Origin: Lacinutrix sp. Hel_I_90
GTDB lineage: Bacteria; Bacteroidota; Bacteroidia; Flavobacteriales; Flavobacteriaceae
Length of the DNA stretch: 64,000 nucleotides
Direction: 5' to 3'
NCBI RefSeq assembly: GCF_000934685.1
Contig: NZ_JYNQ01000001.1
Location: forward strand, 2,902,501 to 2,966,500
Shown here: piece by piece, positions 28,023 through 37,361 of the stretch
How positions within the stretch are numbered: position 1 is the first letter of the stretch
How the letters are laid out: the number at the start of each line of letters is the position of its first letter
Notes under the pieces: generated by a model
What the model was told of the DNA's origin: nothing
Databases searched by the model: none
The model's input: only the letters and a program-made list of their open reading frames with translations
Position numbers and translations under genes: made by a program

Positions 28023-29297
28023 ATGAAACTTTGGGACAAAGGTATTAGTATCGATAAAAAAATAGAACAATTTACTGTGGGTAACGATAGGGAAATCGAT
28101 TTACATATTGCAAAATACGATGTGCAAGCCTCATTAGCGCATGCTAAAATGTTGCATAAAATAGGAATATTAACCAAAGAAGAAGTGTTGCAATTAGAAA
28201 AAGGCTTGGAGGTCTTGGGAAAGCAAATTATAGCGCGTACGTTTAAAATCGAGGCTCAATTTGAAGATGTACATTCAAAGATTGAATTCGAACTGACTAA
28301 AGCCTTGGGAGAAGTGGGTAAAAAAATTCATACTGCACGCTCGAGAAACGATCAGGTTTTAGTGGCGCTTCAATTATTTTACAAAGACAGTTTAAGGGAG
28401 ATTCAGAACAAAACAAAGACGTTTTTTGAGACCCTTTTAGATTTAGCCGAAACGCATAAAGGGAGCTTGCTTCCTGGATACACACATTTACAAGTCGCGA
28501 TGCCCTCGTCTTTTGGATTGTGGTTTTCCGCTTATGCCGAAGTATTAATTGACGATGTCTATTTACTAGACGCAGCATTAAAAACGGTAGATCAAAACCC
28601 CTTAGGTTCAGCTGCGGGGTATGGTAGCTCATTTCCTATTGATAGAGCATTCACTACTCAGGAATTGGGCTTTTCAACCTTAAAATATAATGTGGTGGCG
28701 GCGCAAATGAGTCGTGGAAAAAGCGAGCGAACGATTGCTTTAGCTTTAGGGAGTTTATGTAATACACTGGCGCGTTTTGCCATGGATATTTGTTTGTATA
28801 ACAGTCAGAATTTTGGATTTATTTCTTTCCCAGATCAATTGACGACAGGCAGTAGTATCATGCCACATAAAAAGAATCCCGATGTTTTTGAATTGATTCG
28901 TGGCAAGGCAAATAAAATTCAAGCGCTTCACACAGAAATGGTTTTGATAACCAATAACCTGCCCAGTGGTTATCATAGAGATTATCAATTATTAAAAGAA
29001 AACATGATTGCTGCGATTGAAGATGTCAAAGACCTTTTAGAGATTTTTAATTACGCCATACAGCAAGTGGAAGTCAATGACATTGATTTACACGATGCCA
29101 AATATCAATATCTGTTTACTGTGGATAATATTAATACATTGGTAGCGCAAGGGATGTCTTTTAGAGAAGCGTATCAAAAAATTGGAAGCGAGGTCCAAAA
29201 AGGAACGTACACACCAGATACCTCAAAGCAACACACCCATGTTGGTAGTATTGGTAATTTGTGTTTGGAGGAGATAAGAGCCAAGTTTCCTCTTTAG
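28023..29297 (+). CDS. argH: argininosuccinate lyase
   Basis: This 424-residue enzyme splits argininosuccinate into arginine and fumarate, the last step. The superfamily signature GSSIMPHKKNPDV (around 279-291) carries the mobile catalytic serine loop. HTARSRNDQV and TAEVQ-like PGYTHLQVAMPSSFG motifs are intact. It completes the operon, so every step from glutamate to arginine is encoded between 20.2 and 29.3 kb except carbamoyl-phosphate synthesis. Confidence 0.95.
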   Translation: MKLWDKGISIDKKIEQFTVGNDREIDLHIAKYDVQASLAHAKMLHKIGILTKEEVLQLEKGLEVLGKQIIARTFKIEAQFEDVHSKIEFELTKALGEVGKKIHTARSRNDQVLVALQLFYKDSLREIQNKTKTFFETLLDLAETHKGSLLPGYTHLQVAMPSSFGLWFSAYAEVLIDDVYLLDAALKTVDQNPLGSAAGYGSSFPIDRAFTTQELGFSTLKYNVVAAQMSRGKSERTIALALGSLCNTLARFAMDICLYNSQNFGFISFPDQLTTGSSIMPHKKNPDVFELIRGKANKIQALHTEMVLITNNLPSGYHRDYQLLKENMIAAIEDVKDLLEIFNYAIQQVEVNDIDLHDAKYQYLFTVDNINTLVAQGMSFREAYQKIGSEVQKGTYTPDTSKQHTHVGSIGNLCLEEIRAKFPL

Positions 29298-29416
29298 TTT
29301 AATTGGAATTGACATTTTGTGATTTTCAGTGTTCATGTTAGGGGGTTTGTAACAAAACAGCAACGGCGTCGTCTTAATAACATAGAGTACAACCATTTTA
29401 AAAAACCAAGCTATTT

Positions 29417-30391
29417 ATGAAAAACCAAGTTATCGTATTTCTCATATCAATATTAACCTTTTCAACTGGTCTAGCGCAAGATTCAAATCTTCTTATCAAG
29501 AAAAAACTAATATCCAATTTTTCAGAAACGCCTATTTATTCAAGATTAACAGAAAATATTGGAGGTGCAGTTCAGTGGAAAGAACAGCTTAAATATATAG
29601 ATAGTATAGAAGTTTATAGCATCACTTATTTAAGTGATGGTCTCAAAGTAAATGGATTATTGGTGAAACCAAAGAAAGAAGGAAATTACCCATGTGTAAT
29701 ATATAATAGGGGAGGAAACCGGGATTTTGGTGCTCTTAAAATCGCTCATGGCATACTCACCTTGGGACAAATTGCGAAAGAAGGTTATGTTGTTATTGCC
29801 AGTCAGTACAGAGGTAATGGAGGCAGTGAAGGTCAAGAGGAGTTTGGTGGTAAAGATGTAAACGATGTTGTCATTTTAACAGAGGTGCTTAAGGAAATAG
29901 ACGGTGCAGACACCAATAATATTGGAATGTATGGCTGGAGTCGAGGAGGGATGATGACCTATATAGCACTCACTAAAACCAATAAAATTAAAGCAGCTGT
30001 TGTTGGCGGCGGTCTTTCTGACTTGACAGTTATAGATCGCCCGAAAATGGAAAGCGGTGTATACGCAGAATTAATTCCCAATTACAAAGAAAATAAAATT
30101 GTTGAATTAGAAAAAAGATCTGCGATAAAATGGGTTGATCAATTCCCGAAAAACACCCCAATTTTAGTGCTTCATGGTAATGCTGATTGGAGAGTGAAGT
30201 CCACCAATTCTTTGAAATTGGCTTTTGAGTTTGAGAAATATAGAATTCCCTATCGGCTAACAATTTTTGACGGGGGAGATCATGGAATTACTGAATATAA
30301 AGAAGAGGTGAATGAAGATGTGATTAGCTGGTTTGATAGATTTTTGAAGGCAGATGCAGTTTTACCAAATATGGAATATCACGGAAAGTAA
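29417..30391 (+). CDS. secreted alpha/beta hydrolase of the prolyl oligopeptidase (S9) type
   Basis: This is a 324-residue protein with a signal peptide (MKNQVIVFLISILTFSTGLA, cut near AQ). The mature part is a hydrolase fold: the nucleophile Ser175 is in YGWSRGG, the Asp lies in LVLHGNADWRV and the His in GGDHGIT, matching the S9 catalytic triad. It lacks the beta-propeller of full prolyl oligopeptidases, so it may be a small peptidase or esterase. Substrate is unknown. It stands alone between argH and leuB and ends near a strong bidirectional terminator. It has no evident link to amino-acid synthesis. Confidence 0.8.
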   Translation: MKNQVIVFLISILTFSTGLAQDSNLLIKKKLISNFSETPIYSRLTENIGGAVQWKEQLKYIDSIEVYSITYLSDGLKVNGLLVKPKKEGNYPCVIYNRGGNRDFGALKIAHGILTLGQIAKEGYVVIASQYRGNGGSEGQEEFGGKDVNDVVILTEVLKEIDGADTNNIGMYGWSRGGMMTYIALTKTNKIKAAVVGGGLSDLTVIDRPKMESGVYAELIPNYKENKIVELEKRSAIKWVDQFPKNTPILVLHGNADWRVKSTNSLKLAFEFEKYRIPYRLTIFDGGDHGITEYKEEVNEDVISWFDRFLKADAVLPNMEYHGK

Positions 30392-30493
30392 ATAAAAACC
30401 GAAAGCATGTGAGTTTGAAATACTATTTATGTGTTAAAATGATACCCTTATCGTTCAAATAGGGGCACTACATGAAGACCCAATAACGTTAAT

Positions 30494-30524
30494 AAAAAGC
30501 ACCTCGCCTAGAGGTGCTTTTTTT
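30494..30524. terminator. bidirectional terminator between the hydrolase and leuB
   Basis: AAAAAGCACCTC (30494-30505), loop GCCTA, then GAGGTGCTTTTTTT. The stem is flanked by A and T tracts on both sides, so it can stop transcripts from both strands (the hydrolase on plus, leuACDB on minus). Confidence 0.9.
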
Positions 30525-30540
30525 ATACAATAGACTAGTA

Positions 30541-31659
30541 TCAAATAATTGTAGATTGTCCTAAATGAATATTACTAAAATTAATACTCGTATCATTTGG
30601 GTTACTAATAAAATCAGCAATAAAATCACCGACTTTTGAGGTTGTTACATTGTCATAAATGCTGTTTAAATCGGGAGTGGTAATATTTAATTTTAACGAT
30701 TTTTCCACACCAGTTCTTATCATTTCTGCTTCATCATGCAATTCAAAATGTTCTAATAACATGGCAGCACTTAATATAGAAGCGATAGGATTAGCTATGC
30801 CTTTTCCTGTTGCTTGCGGGTAAGACCCATGAATAGGTTCAAATAGCGCATATTTGTCTCCAACCGATGCCGAGGCCAATAGGCCAATCGAGCCACCAAT
30901 CACACTCGCTTCGTCACTAATAACATCACCAAATAAGTTTTCAGTTAATATAACATCAAACTGTCTTGGGTTTAAAATCATTTGCATGGCTGCGTTATCT
31001 ACAAATAAAAAGTCGAGTGCAACATCTGGATACTCACTTTTTAACTCAGTAACCACTTTACGCCACAAACGCGACGTTTCTAGTACGTTTGCTTTGTCTA
31101 CTAAAGTGACTTTATGGCGTCGTGTTTGCGCTGCTTTAAAAGCCAAGTGAGCTATACGCTCTATTTCGTAACGCGAATATTCGCATAAATCGGAAGCCGT
31201 ATTGCCATCATCGCTTAACTTCTTTTCACCAAAATAAATACCTCCTGTTAACTCCCTATAAATACTAATATCTGTATCGGCAATAATCTCTGCTTTTAGC
31301 GGCGATTTATCTAAAAGCGTATCGTAAGCCCTTACAGGTCTTATGTTTGCAAATAGGCCTAATTCTTTTCGTAATTTCAACAAACCTTGTTCAGGTCGTA
31401 CCAAAGCACTTGGATTATTGTCATATTTTGGGTCGCCAATGGCACCAAACAAAATGGCATCACTCGATTTACATAAATCTAATGTAGCATCTGGTAACGG
31501 ATTATTATGTGCGTCAATAGCAACCGCGCCAACTAACGCCTCTTTAAATAAAAAAGCGTGGTCAAATTCTAAAGCAATCGCTTTTAATACTTTTATGGCC
31601 TGGTCAGTGACTTCTGGACCAATGCCATCTCCTGATAAAACAGCTATATTTAATTTCAT
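30541..31659 (-). CDS. leuB: 3-isopropylmalate dehydrogenase
   Basis: This 372-residue NAD-dependent enzyme oxidises and decarboxylates 3-isopropylmalate, the third step of leucine synthesis. The start MKLNIAVLSGDGIGPEVTDQAI is typical. The Arg-rich substrate site (ELTGGIYFGE, YSRYEIERIAHLAF) and the metal site (DNAAMQMILNPRQFDVILTENLFGDVISDEASVIGGSIG) are present. It is the last gene of leuA-leuC-leuD-leuB on the minus strand, 205 bases after leuD, with repeats in the gap. Confidence 0.95.
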   Translation of the reverse strand: MKLNIAVLSGDGIGPEVTDQAIKVLKAIALEFDHAFLFKEALVGAVAIDAHNNPLPDATLDLCKSSDAILFGAIGDPKYDNNPSALVRPEQGLLKLRKELGLFANIRPVRAYDTLLDKSPLKAEIIADTDISIYRELTGGIYFGEKKLSDDGNTASDLCEYSRYEIERIAHLAFKAAQTRRHKVTLVDKANVLETSRLWRKVVTELKSEYPDVALDFLFVDNAAMQMILNPRQFDVILTENLFGDVISDEASVIGGSIGLLASASVGDKYALFEPIHGSYPQATGKGIANPIASILSAAMLLEHFELHDEAEMIRTGVEKSLKLNITTPDLNSIYDNVTTSKVGDFIADFISNPNDTSINFSNIHLGQSTII

Positions 31660-31676
31660 AGGTAATCTCTTTTGTC

Positions 31677-31785
31677 ATTCCCACGACAGTGGGAATCTTT
31701 TTTAGTTTATATTTTAATTCTTTTTTGTATGACCTTTTACGCTTGTCTGTCAGGTTTTTAATCCCGAAGTTTCTGAAATAGGATC
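31677..31785. repeat. dispersed repeats between leuD and leuB
   Basis: A perfect 8-base hairpin, ATTCCCAC (31677-31684) with GTGGGAAT (31689-31696), is followed by T residues on the plus strand. Further on, AATCCCGAAGTTT (31760-31772) recurs exactly at 34060-34072 between leuC and leuA. Confidence 0.6.
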
Positions 31786-31864
31786 ACGTAAAGTGGTGCT
31801 TTTCACAGGCGCTCTTTTCAAGGCACTGCAATCTTGATGTTCCAGACTTAATCTTTCCTGCAGA

Positions 31865-32455
31865 CTAATAACTCCGTTTTTTTTCAAAAGCAGTAATGCT
31901 GTCTTTTTTACTTAATAAATAGTCAATATCATCATACCCATTGATCATACAGGTTTTCTTGTAAGCATCAATATCGAAGGTTTCTTTAAAAGAAGTGCCC
32001 TTAACAGAAAGGGTCTGTGCTTCCAAATTCACCTCTAAAATAGTGTCTGGTTTTTCTGTTACTTCGGCTAATAATACCTTCAAGAACTCTGGTGACACCT
32101 GAACAGGCAACAAGCCATTATTTAGGGCATTGCCTTTAAAAATATCTGCAAAAAAACTAGACACAATCACTTTAAAGCCAAAATCACTCAAAGCCCAAGC
32201 CGCATGTTCTCTACTAGAACCGCAACCAAAATTATCGCCAGCGACTAAAATACGGCCTGAGTATTTCGGGTTATTTAAAGTAAAATTTTCGTTTTCAGAG
32301 CCATCCTTATCATAACGCCAATCTCTAAAAAGGTTATCGCCAAAACCTTTTCGATCTGTTGCTTTTAAAAAGCGCGCAGGGATAATTTGATCTGTATCGA
32401 TGTTTTCAATGGCTAATGGGATAGCTCTTGATTGTAATGTTGTAAATTTTTCCAT
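31865..32455 (-). CDS. leuD: 3-isopropylmalate dehydratase small subunit
   Basis: This 196-residue subunit completes the isomerase with LeuC, converting 2- to 3-isopropylmalate. The family motifs [15 protein letters not shown] and [18 protein letters not shown] are both present; the latter is the swivel-domain substrate loop. Length is normal. It follows leuC on the minus strand; the 189-base gap carries tandem repeats. Confidence 0.95.
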   Translation of the reverse strand: MEKFTTLQSRAIPLAIENIDTDQIIPARFLKATDRKGFGDNLFRDWRYDKDGSENENFTLNNPKYSGRILVAGDNFGCGSSREHAAWALSDFGFKVIVSSFFADIFKGNALNNGLLPVQVSPEFLKVLLAEVTEKPDTILEVNLEAQTLSVKGTSFKETFDIDAYKKTCMINGYDDIDYLLSKKDSITAFEKKRSY

Positions 32456-32461
32456 TCTTTG

Positions 32462-32637
32462 TTCCCGTCACAGTGGGAATCTGTTTGATTATACTTCAAT
32501 TTTTAAATATACTTCGACTGCGCTCAATACAGGCGAGCTCAGTGTGACATTCACTTCGACAAGCTTAGTGTGACATTCACTTCGACAAGCTCAGTGTGAC
32601 ATTTATTCGTTTTTATCATGCCTGCGAAAGTGGGAAT
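32462..32637. repeat. cluster of tandem and inverted repeats between leuC and leuD
   Basis: An inverted TTCCC/GGGAA unit (32462-32479) is followed by three related direct repeats. Unit ACTTCGACAAGCTTAGTGTG with CACATTC-like tail is 26 bases long and occurs at 32553-32578 and 32579-32604. A longer first copy at 32511-32552 has extra TGCGCTCAATACAGGCG. A half hairpin CCTGCGAAAGTGGGAATCC ends the cluster near 32637. Confidence 0.7.
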
Positions 32638-32644
32638 CCGCATC

Positions 32645-34027
32645 TTAATTTAATTGTTTCATGATATCTACAATCCTGCCTTCAACTGCAGTAGCAGCAG
32701 CCACCAACGGACTCGCTAAAATAGTACGAGACCCTTGACCTTGACGTCCTTCAAAATTTCTATTAGATGTTGACACGCAATATTCTCCTTGCGGAATTTT
32801 ATCATCATTCATCGCTAAACAAGCACTACACCCTGGTTGGCGTAATTCAAAACCAGCGGCATCAAAAATGTCTTTCAACCCCTCTTCAATAATTTGAGCT
32901 TCCACTTGTTTGCTTCCTGGTACTAACCAAGCCGTTACGTTGTTAGCTTTTTGTTTGCCTTTAACGTAGTTGGCAGCGACTCTAAAATCTTCGATTCTTG
33001 AATTAGTACAACTGCCTATAAACACAAAATTAATAGGTTTGTCAATTAAAGATTCTCCTTTCTTGAAATCCATATACGCTAAAGATTTTTCAAAAGAGGC
33101 ATCATTTAAAGTCGGAATATTTTCAGTTATTTTTATACCCATCCCTGGATTGGTGCCATACGTTACCATAGGTTCGATAGCTTCAGCATCAAAGCTGTAT
33201 TCCTGATCAAAAGTCGCACCTTCATCAGTTGGCAAGGTTTTCCAATAGGCTACTTTTTTATCGAAAGCAGCACCTTTAGGAGCGAATTTTCGATCTTTTA
33301 CATACTCATAAGTAGTTTTATCTGGTGCTATCATGCCACCACGTGCTCCCATTTCAATACTCATATTACAAACGGTCATTCTGCCTTCCATCGACATGTT
33401 TTCAAACACCTCTCCGGCATATTCGCAGAAATAGCCTGTACCTGCATTGGTACCTAATTTTGCTATAATATAAAGAATGACATCTTTAGGTAAAACCCCG
33501 TTCTTTAATTTACCATTAACCGATACTCTCAAACTTTTCGGTTTTGATAATAATAAACATTGGCTGGCAAAAACTTGAGCGACTTGACTCGTTCCAATAC
33601 CAAAAGCAATGCTGCCAAAAGCCCCGTGTGTTGAGGTGTGTGAGTCACCACAAACAATAGTCATCCCTGGTTGGGTGATGCCTAATTCAGGAGCCATAAC
33701 GTGAACGATGCCATTGTATTTATGACCTAATTCGTATAAGGTAATATTATTTTTTTTGCAGTTTTCAGAAAGTTGCCTCAGTTGGTTTCTGGACAGCGCA
33801 TCTTTAACTGGTAAATGTTGATCTTGTGTAGGCGTATTGTGGTCTGCAGTAGCCACAATTTGATTAGGACGAAAGACAGGAATGTGACGTTGTTCTAATT
33901 CATTAAAAGCTTGCGGACTTGTCACCTCGTGAATTAAGTGCTTATCTATATAAAGCACTTGCGGACCATTATCAATAGTATCTACTACGTGCGCATCCCA
34001 AACTTTATCAAAAAGTGTTTTTTTCAA
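32645..34027 (-). CDS. leuC: 3-isopropylmalate dehydratase large subunit
   Basis: This 460-residue aconitase-family subunit carries the 4Fe-4S cluster. Cluster cysteines are in [12 protein letters not shown] and in the C-terminal [33 protein letters not shown] is the active-site region. It works with LeuD encoded just downstream. It follows leuA by 105 bases, which again contain a dispersed repeat. Confidence 0.96.
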   Translation of the reverse strand: MKKTLFDKVWDAHVVDTIDNGPQVLYIDKHLIHEVTSPQAFNELEQRHIPVFRPNQIVATADHNTPTQDQHLPVKDALSRNQLRQLSENCKKNNITLYELGHKYNGIVHVMAPELGITQPGMTIVCGDSHTSTHGAFGSIAFGIGTSQVAQVFASQCLLLSKPKSLRVSVNGKLKNGVLPKDVILYIIAKLGTNAGTGYFCEYAGEVFENMSMEGRMTVCNMSIEMGARGGMIAPDKTTYEYVKDRKFAPKGAAFDKKVAYWKTLPTDEGATFDQEYSFDAEAIEPMVTYGTNPGMGIKITENIPTLNDASFEKSLAYMDFKKGESLIDKPINFVFIGSCTNSRIEDFRVAANYVKGKQKANNVTAWLVPGSKQVEAQIIEEGLKDIFDAAGFELRQPGCSACLAMNDDKIPQGEYCVSTSNRNFEGRQGQGSRTILASPLVAAATAVEGRIVDIMKQLN

Positions 34028-34059
34028 TTTGTTTATTTTTTTTTATTGCTCTCGAGCCC

Positions 34060-34090
34060 AATCCCGAAGTTTACGGAAGAGTGCGGGAAT
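34060..34090. repeat. dispersed repeat between leuA and leuC
   Basis: AATCCCG at 34060 and CGGGAAT at 34084-34090 form an imperfect inverted repeat. The left arm AATCCCGAAGTTT is shared exactly with 31760-31772. Confidence 0.5.
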
Positions 34091-34132
34091 CTTATATTTT
34101 TCTCTTGAATTTCAGAGGAGTAATCTTAGTTT

Positions 34133-35308
34133 TTATGCAGAAATAATTTCTCTGTAAACCGTACTCGTCTCAATAATTTGATGAATATCATTATCGTTAA
34201 TTTCCTTTTTCTTATCAGCAAAATAAAGGAAATTCGCGTAGACATCATCTAATTGCAATTTGGTTAATTCATAACCTACATTTTTTGCACGGTAGGCTAA
34301 AGCAGCTCTTCCGCTTCGCGCCGTTAATACTATTGCAGAGTCTGTAACGCCTACATCTTTTGGATTTATGATTTCATATGTGTCACGATTTTTAATCATA
34401 CCATCTTGATGAATTCCAGAACTATGAGCAAACGCGTTTGCACCAACAATAGCTTTATTTGGCTGTGTATAAATGGCCATACTTTCACTCACTAATTGGC
34501 TTAAGCCATAAAGCATTTGGGTATTTATATTCGTTTCTAAATCCAAATAAGGGTGTTGCTTTAGTACCATAACCACTTCTTCTAAAGCCGTATTACCGGC
34601 ACGTTCACCAATACCATTAATCGTACATTCAATTTGTCGGGCACCATTAATAACACCTTCAATAGAATTAGCGGTGGCCAAACCTAAATCGTTATGGCAA
34701 TGACAGGATAAAATCGCTTTCTCTATACCTTTCACGTTTTCCATGAGGTACTTCATTTTTGCACCGTATTCACTGGGTAAGCAATAACCAGTAGTGTCTG
34801 GAATATTTAAAACCGTAGCACCAGCTTTTATAGCGGCTTCGCATACGCGAGCAAGATATTCATTGTCTGTACGTCCAGCATCTTCGGCATAAAATTCTAC
34901 GTCCTCGACAAAAGATTTTGCATAAGCCACAGCATCATAAGCACGTTTGATGATGTCTTCTTTATTCGATTTGAATTTGAATTTAATATGTGAGTCTGAA
35001 GTGCCAATTCCAGTATGTATTCTAGGTTTTTTTGCAAATCGAAGGGCTTCCGCAGCAACTTTTATGTCATTTTTCACGGCACGTGTTAGTCCGCAAACGG
35101 TAGCATGTTTCATTATTTTAGCAATGGCTTCTACCGATTTAAAATCTCCTGGACTAGAGACGGGGAAACCCGCTTCTATTACATCTACACCCAACAGATC
35201 AAGTTGTTTTGCGATGACGACTTTTTGCTCTGTATTTAATTTACAACCAGGAACCTGTTCACCATCACGAAGGGTTGTATCAAATATTTGGATGTGTTCT
35301 TTCGACAT
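34133..35308 (-). CDS. leuA: 2-isopropylmalate synthase
   Basis: This 391-residue enzyme condenses acetyl-CoA with 2-oxoisovalerate, the first step of leucine synthesis. ATG 35308 gives [21 protein letters not shown] with the divalent-metal and substrate motif [21 protein letters not shown] holds the metal-binding histidines. An open frame extends 30 codons upstream from a TTG, but that part is Lys/Asn-rich and not family-like. The protein ends near residue 391 and so lacks the roughly 120-residue C-terminal leucine-binding domain of long LeuA, so leucine feedback inhibition is not expected by that route. It starts the leuACDB operon. Confidence 0.93.
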   Translation of the reverse strand: MSKEHIQIFDTTLRDGEQVPGCKLNTEQKVVIAKQLDLLGVDVIEAGFPVSSPGDFKSVEAIAKIMKHATVCGLTRAVKNDIKVAAEALRFAKKPRIHTGIGTSDSHIKFKFKSNKEDIIKRAYDAVAYAKSFVEDVEFYAEDAGRTDNEYLARVCEAAIKAGATVLNIPDTTGYCLPSEYGAKMKYLMENVKGIEKAILSCHCHNDLGLATANSIEGVINGARQIECTINGIGERAGNTALEEVVMVLKQHPYLDLETNINTQMLYGLSQLVSESMAIYTQPNKAIVGANAFAHSSGIHQDGMIKNRDTYEIINPKDVGVTDSAIVLTARSGRAALAYRAKNVGYELTKLQLDDVYANFLYFADKKKEINDNDIHQIIETSTVYREIISA

Positions 35309-35455
35309 TTTGTAAAAATTATTTTTGTATTGTAGTACTAAGTTATACTTTGGTTGAAAGTTTAGAAGCGCTCGTTTTTTGTTTCTTACGATGTTCAACT
35401 AAATAAAGTGGATCAAAACACTTGATAATCAGATATATAACCTCATTTTCGATTG

Positions 35456-37006
35456 ATGACTAGAGATCAAAAAGATAATTTGTTTTTATTGGTTAAGTCC
35501 TTGACTAAATCTGAAAAGCGACAATTTAAATTGTACGTGGGACGATTGGATGTCAATGCCGACTCCAAATTTCTAAGCGTTTTTAATGTTTTAGATAAAA
35601 TGAGTGTGTATGATGAGGCCGCTATTTTAAAGACCACCAATGTTAAAAAGCAGCAATTAGCAAATGTAAAAGCACATTTGTATAAGCAGATTTTAATTAG
35701 CTTGAAATTAAATCCATCACATCAAAACGTGCGTTCTCAAATTAGAGAACAACTGGATTTTGCTTCTATTTTATATCATAAAGGGCTCTATAAACAAAGC
35801 TTAAAAATTCTTGATAAAGCAAAAGAGATTGCCATTATTAACGAAGAAAAAAACCTCGCCTACGAAATTGTAGAACTGGAAAAAGTTATCGAATCACAAT
35901 ACATTACCAGAAGTATTAGTACGCGTGCAGATGAGTTGACCACACAAGCCAAAGCATTAAGTGAAGCCAATGTGATAACCAGTAAGTTGTCAAACTTATC
36001 GCTACAATTGTATAGTATTTTTTTAAGAACAGGTTATGTAAGAAGTGAGGAAGAAAGTAAATGGATAAGTGACTATTTTGAAGATAAGCTTCCTAAGTAC
36101 GACATTCAGAAATTAGGATTTAGAGAAAAATTATGGCTTTACAAAGCGCATTTGTGGTATAGTTTTTTGATGCAGGATTTTTTGAACTGTTATAAATATG
36201 CCTTAAAATGGGTGAGCTTATTTTATGATAACCCAAATATGATTCAGTTGAATCCTGTGTTCTTTTTAAAGGGAAATAACTATTTATTAGAAGCGTTATT
36301 TTTTCTAAAAAACAGAACTAAATTTGAAGAATTTCTAAATAAATTTGAAACTATTGTTGCAAATAAAACCTTTCCAAAAGATGAAAATGTAGAGTCTTTA
36401 GCGTTTTTGTATATTAATTTGAATAAAATTAATATACATTTTATTGATGGCTCCTTTGAAGACGGCTTGTCTTTAATCCCGAAGATCGAATCTAATTTAA
36501 TTCAGTATAAAAACCGAATAGACGAGCATCATGAAATGACCTTTTATTATAAATTTGCCAGTTTACATTTTGGTGCTGGAAATAATAAAAAGGCCATCAC
36601 GTATTTAGATAAAATCATCTCAAATAAAACCTTGACCATTAGAGAAGATTTATTGTGTTTTTCTCGCGTATTAAATTTAGTGGCGCATTATGAAGCCAGT
36701 TTAGATTTTCATTTAGAAACTTTATTAAAAAGCACCTATACTTTTTTAATTAAAATGAATGACCTTCATGAAGTTCAAAAAGAAATGATAAAGTTCATTA
36801 GAGGATTACAAGATATTTATCCCCAGGATCTTAAAAAAGCATTCATAGAACTGCATAAAAAATTAAAAGTCTATGAAGACCATCCGTTTGAGGGACGTGC
36901 ATTTTTATATTTAGACGTTATTTCATGGTTGGAAAGTAAGATTGACAATAAGCCTGTTAATCAAGTAATTAGAGAGAAGTATTTGGCCGAGTTTGCTAGT
37001 CGGTAA
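35456..37006 (+). CDS. hypothetical protein, all-helical (TPR-like)
   Basis: This 516-residue cytoplasmic protein is unrecognised. It has no signal peptide or membrane segment. It is rich in Lys, Leu, Phe and Tyr. Segments such as LDFASILYHKGLYKQSLKILDKAKEIA and FASLHFGAGNNKKAITYLDKII look like tetratricopeptide helices. The N-terminal block RDQKDNLFLLVKSLTKSEKRQFKLYV suggests a short conserved domain. ATG 35456 is preferred over a TTG one codon earlier. It is divergent from leuA and lies just upstream of the SAM-I riboswitch, but nothing ties its function to either. Confidence 0.7.
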   Translation: MTRDQKDNLFLLVKSLTKSEKRQFKLYVGRLDVNADSKFLSVFNVLDKMSVYDEAAILKTTNVKKQQLANVKAHLYKQILISLKLNPSHQNVRSQIREQLDFASILYHKGLYKQSLKILDKAKEIAIINEEKNLAYEIVELEKVIESQYITRSISTRADELTTQAKALSEANVITSKLSNLSLQLYSIFLRTGYVRSEEESKWISDYFEDKLPKYDIQKLGFREKLWLYKAHLWYSFLMQDFLNCYKYALKWVSLFYDNPNMIQLNPVFFLKGNNYLLEALFFLKNRTKFEEFLNKFETIVANKTFPKDENVESLAFLYINLNKINIHFIDGSFEDGLSLIPKIESNLIQYKNRIDEHHEMTFYYKFASLHFGAGNNKKAITYLDKIISNKTLTIREDLLCFSRVLNLVAHYEASLDFHLETLLKSTYTFLIKMNDLHEVQKEMIKFIRGLQDIYPQDLKKAFIELHKKLKVYEDHPFEGRAFLYLDVISWLESKIDNKPVNQVIREKYLAEFASR

Positions 37007-37038
37007 TTATTTATTTTGAAAAGTTTATCAAAAAATAT

Positions 37039-37070
37039 TTGGATAATAACTTTTTGTGATGCAATATTTG
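37039..37070 (+). promoter_or_regulatory. probable promoter of the metY transcript
   Basis: TTG at 37039-37041, 21 bases, then AATATTTG at 37063-37070 (one mismatch to TAnnTTTG). Transcription would begin near 37077, about 25 bases before the SAM-I aptamer. Confidence 0.45.
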
Positions 37071-37100
37071 CACTCACAAAGTTCAATTATTTATTGAAAT

Positions 37101-37262
37101 GTTATCAAGAAAGGCCGAGGGATTAGACCCATTGAAGCCTTAGCAACCCTTTAAATTTATTAAAGAAGGTGCTAAATTCTACTTAAAGACGCGATTCATT
37201 TATCGCCGAATTGGATAGATAACCAAAACGTAATCACTCCTCTGTGGTTATTATTTTCTTTT
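37101..37262 (+). promoter_or_regulatory. SAM-I (S-box) riboswitch with terminator platform
   Basis: The aptamer runs from GTTATC (37101-37106) to GATAAC (37218-37223), which pair as P1. Inside are the S-box blocks AGGCCGAGGGATTAGACCC, TTGAAGCCTTAGCAACCC and AAGGTGCTAAATTC. The platform is also readable. GTAATCAC (37230-37237) pairs with GTGGTTAT (37244-37251), followed by TATTTTCTTTTT, forming a terminator. ATAACCA (37219-37225), part of the 3' P1 strand, can instead pair with TGGTTAT (37245-37251) as antiterminator. SAM binding stabilises P1, frees the terminator and stops transcription of metY and probably the genes behind it. Confidence 0.93.
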
Positions 37263-37361
37263 TAACATTTTTCTATTAAATACGTCAGTGATGACGCATT
37301 TGACTTTTGTTTTAATCGTGCTTTCACTAGCACCCATTTATTAACTCAAAAAATTAGAAAG

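Noticed and set aside
35309-35398. A leucine leader peptide or longer N-terminus for leuA
   Set aside because: The frame has only scattered Leu codons, starts at TTG and is continuous with leuA; no attenuator hairpin follows.
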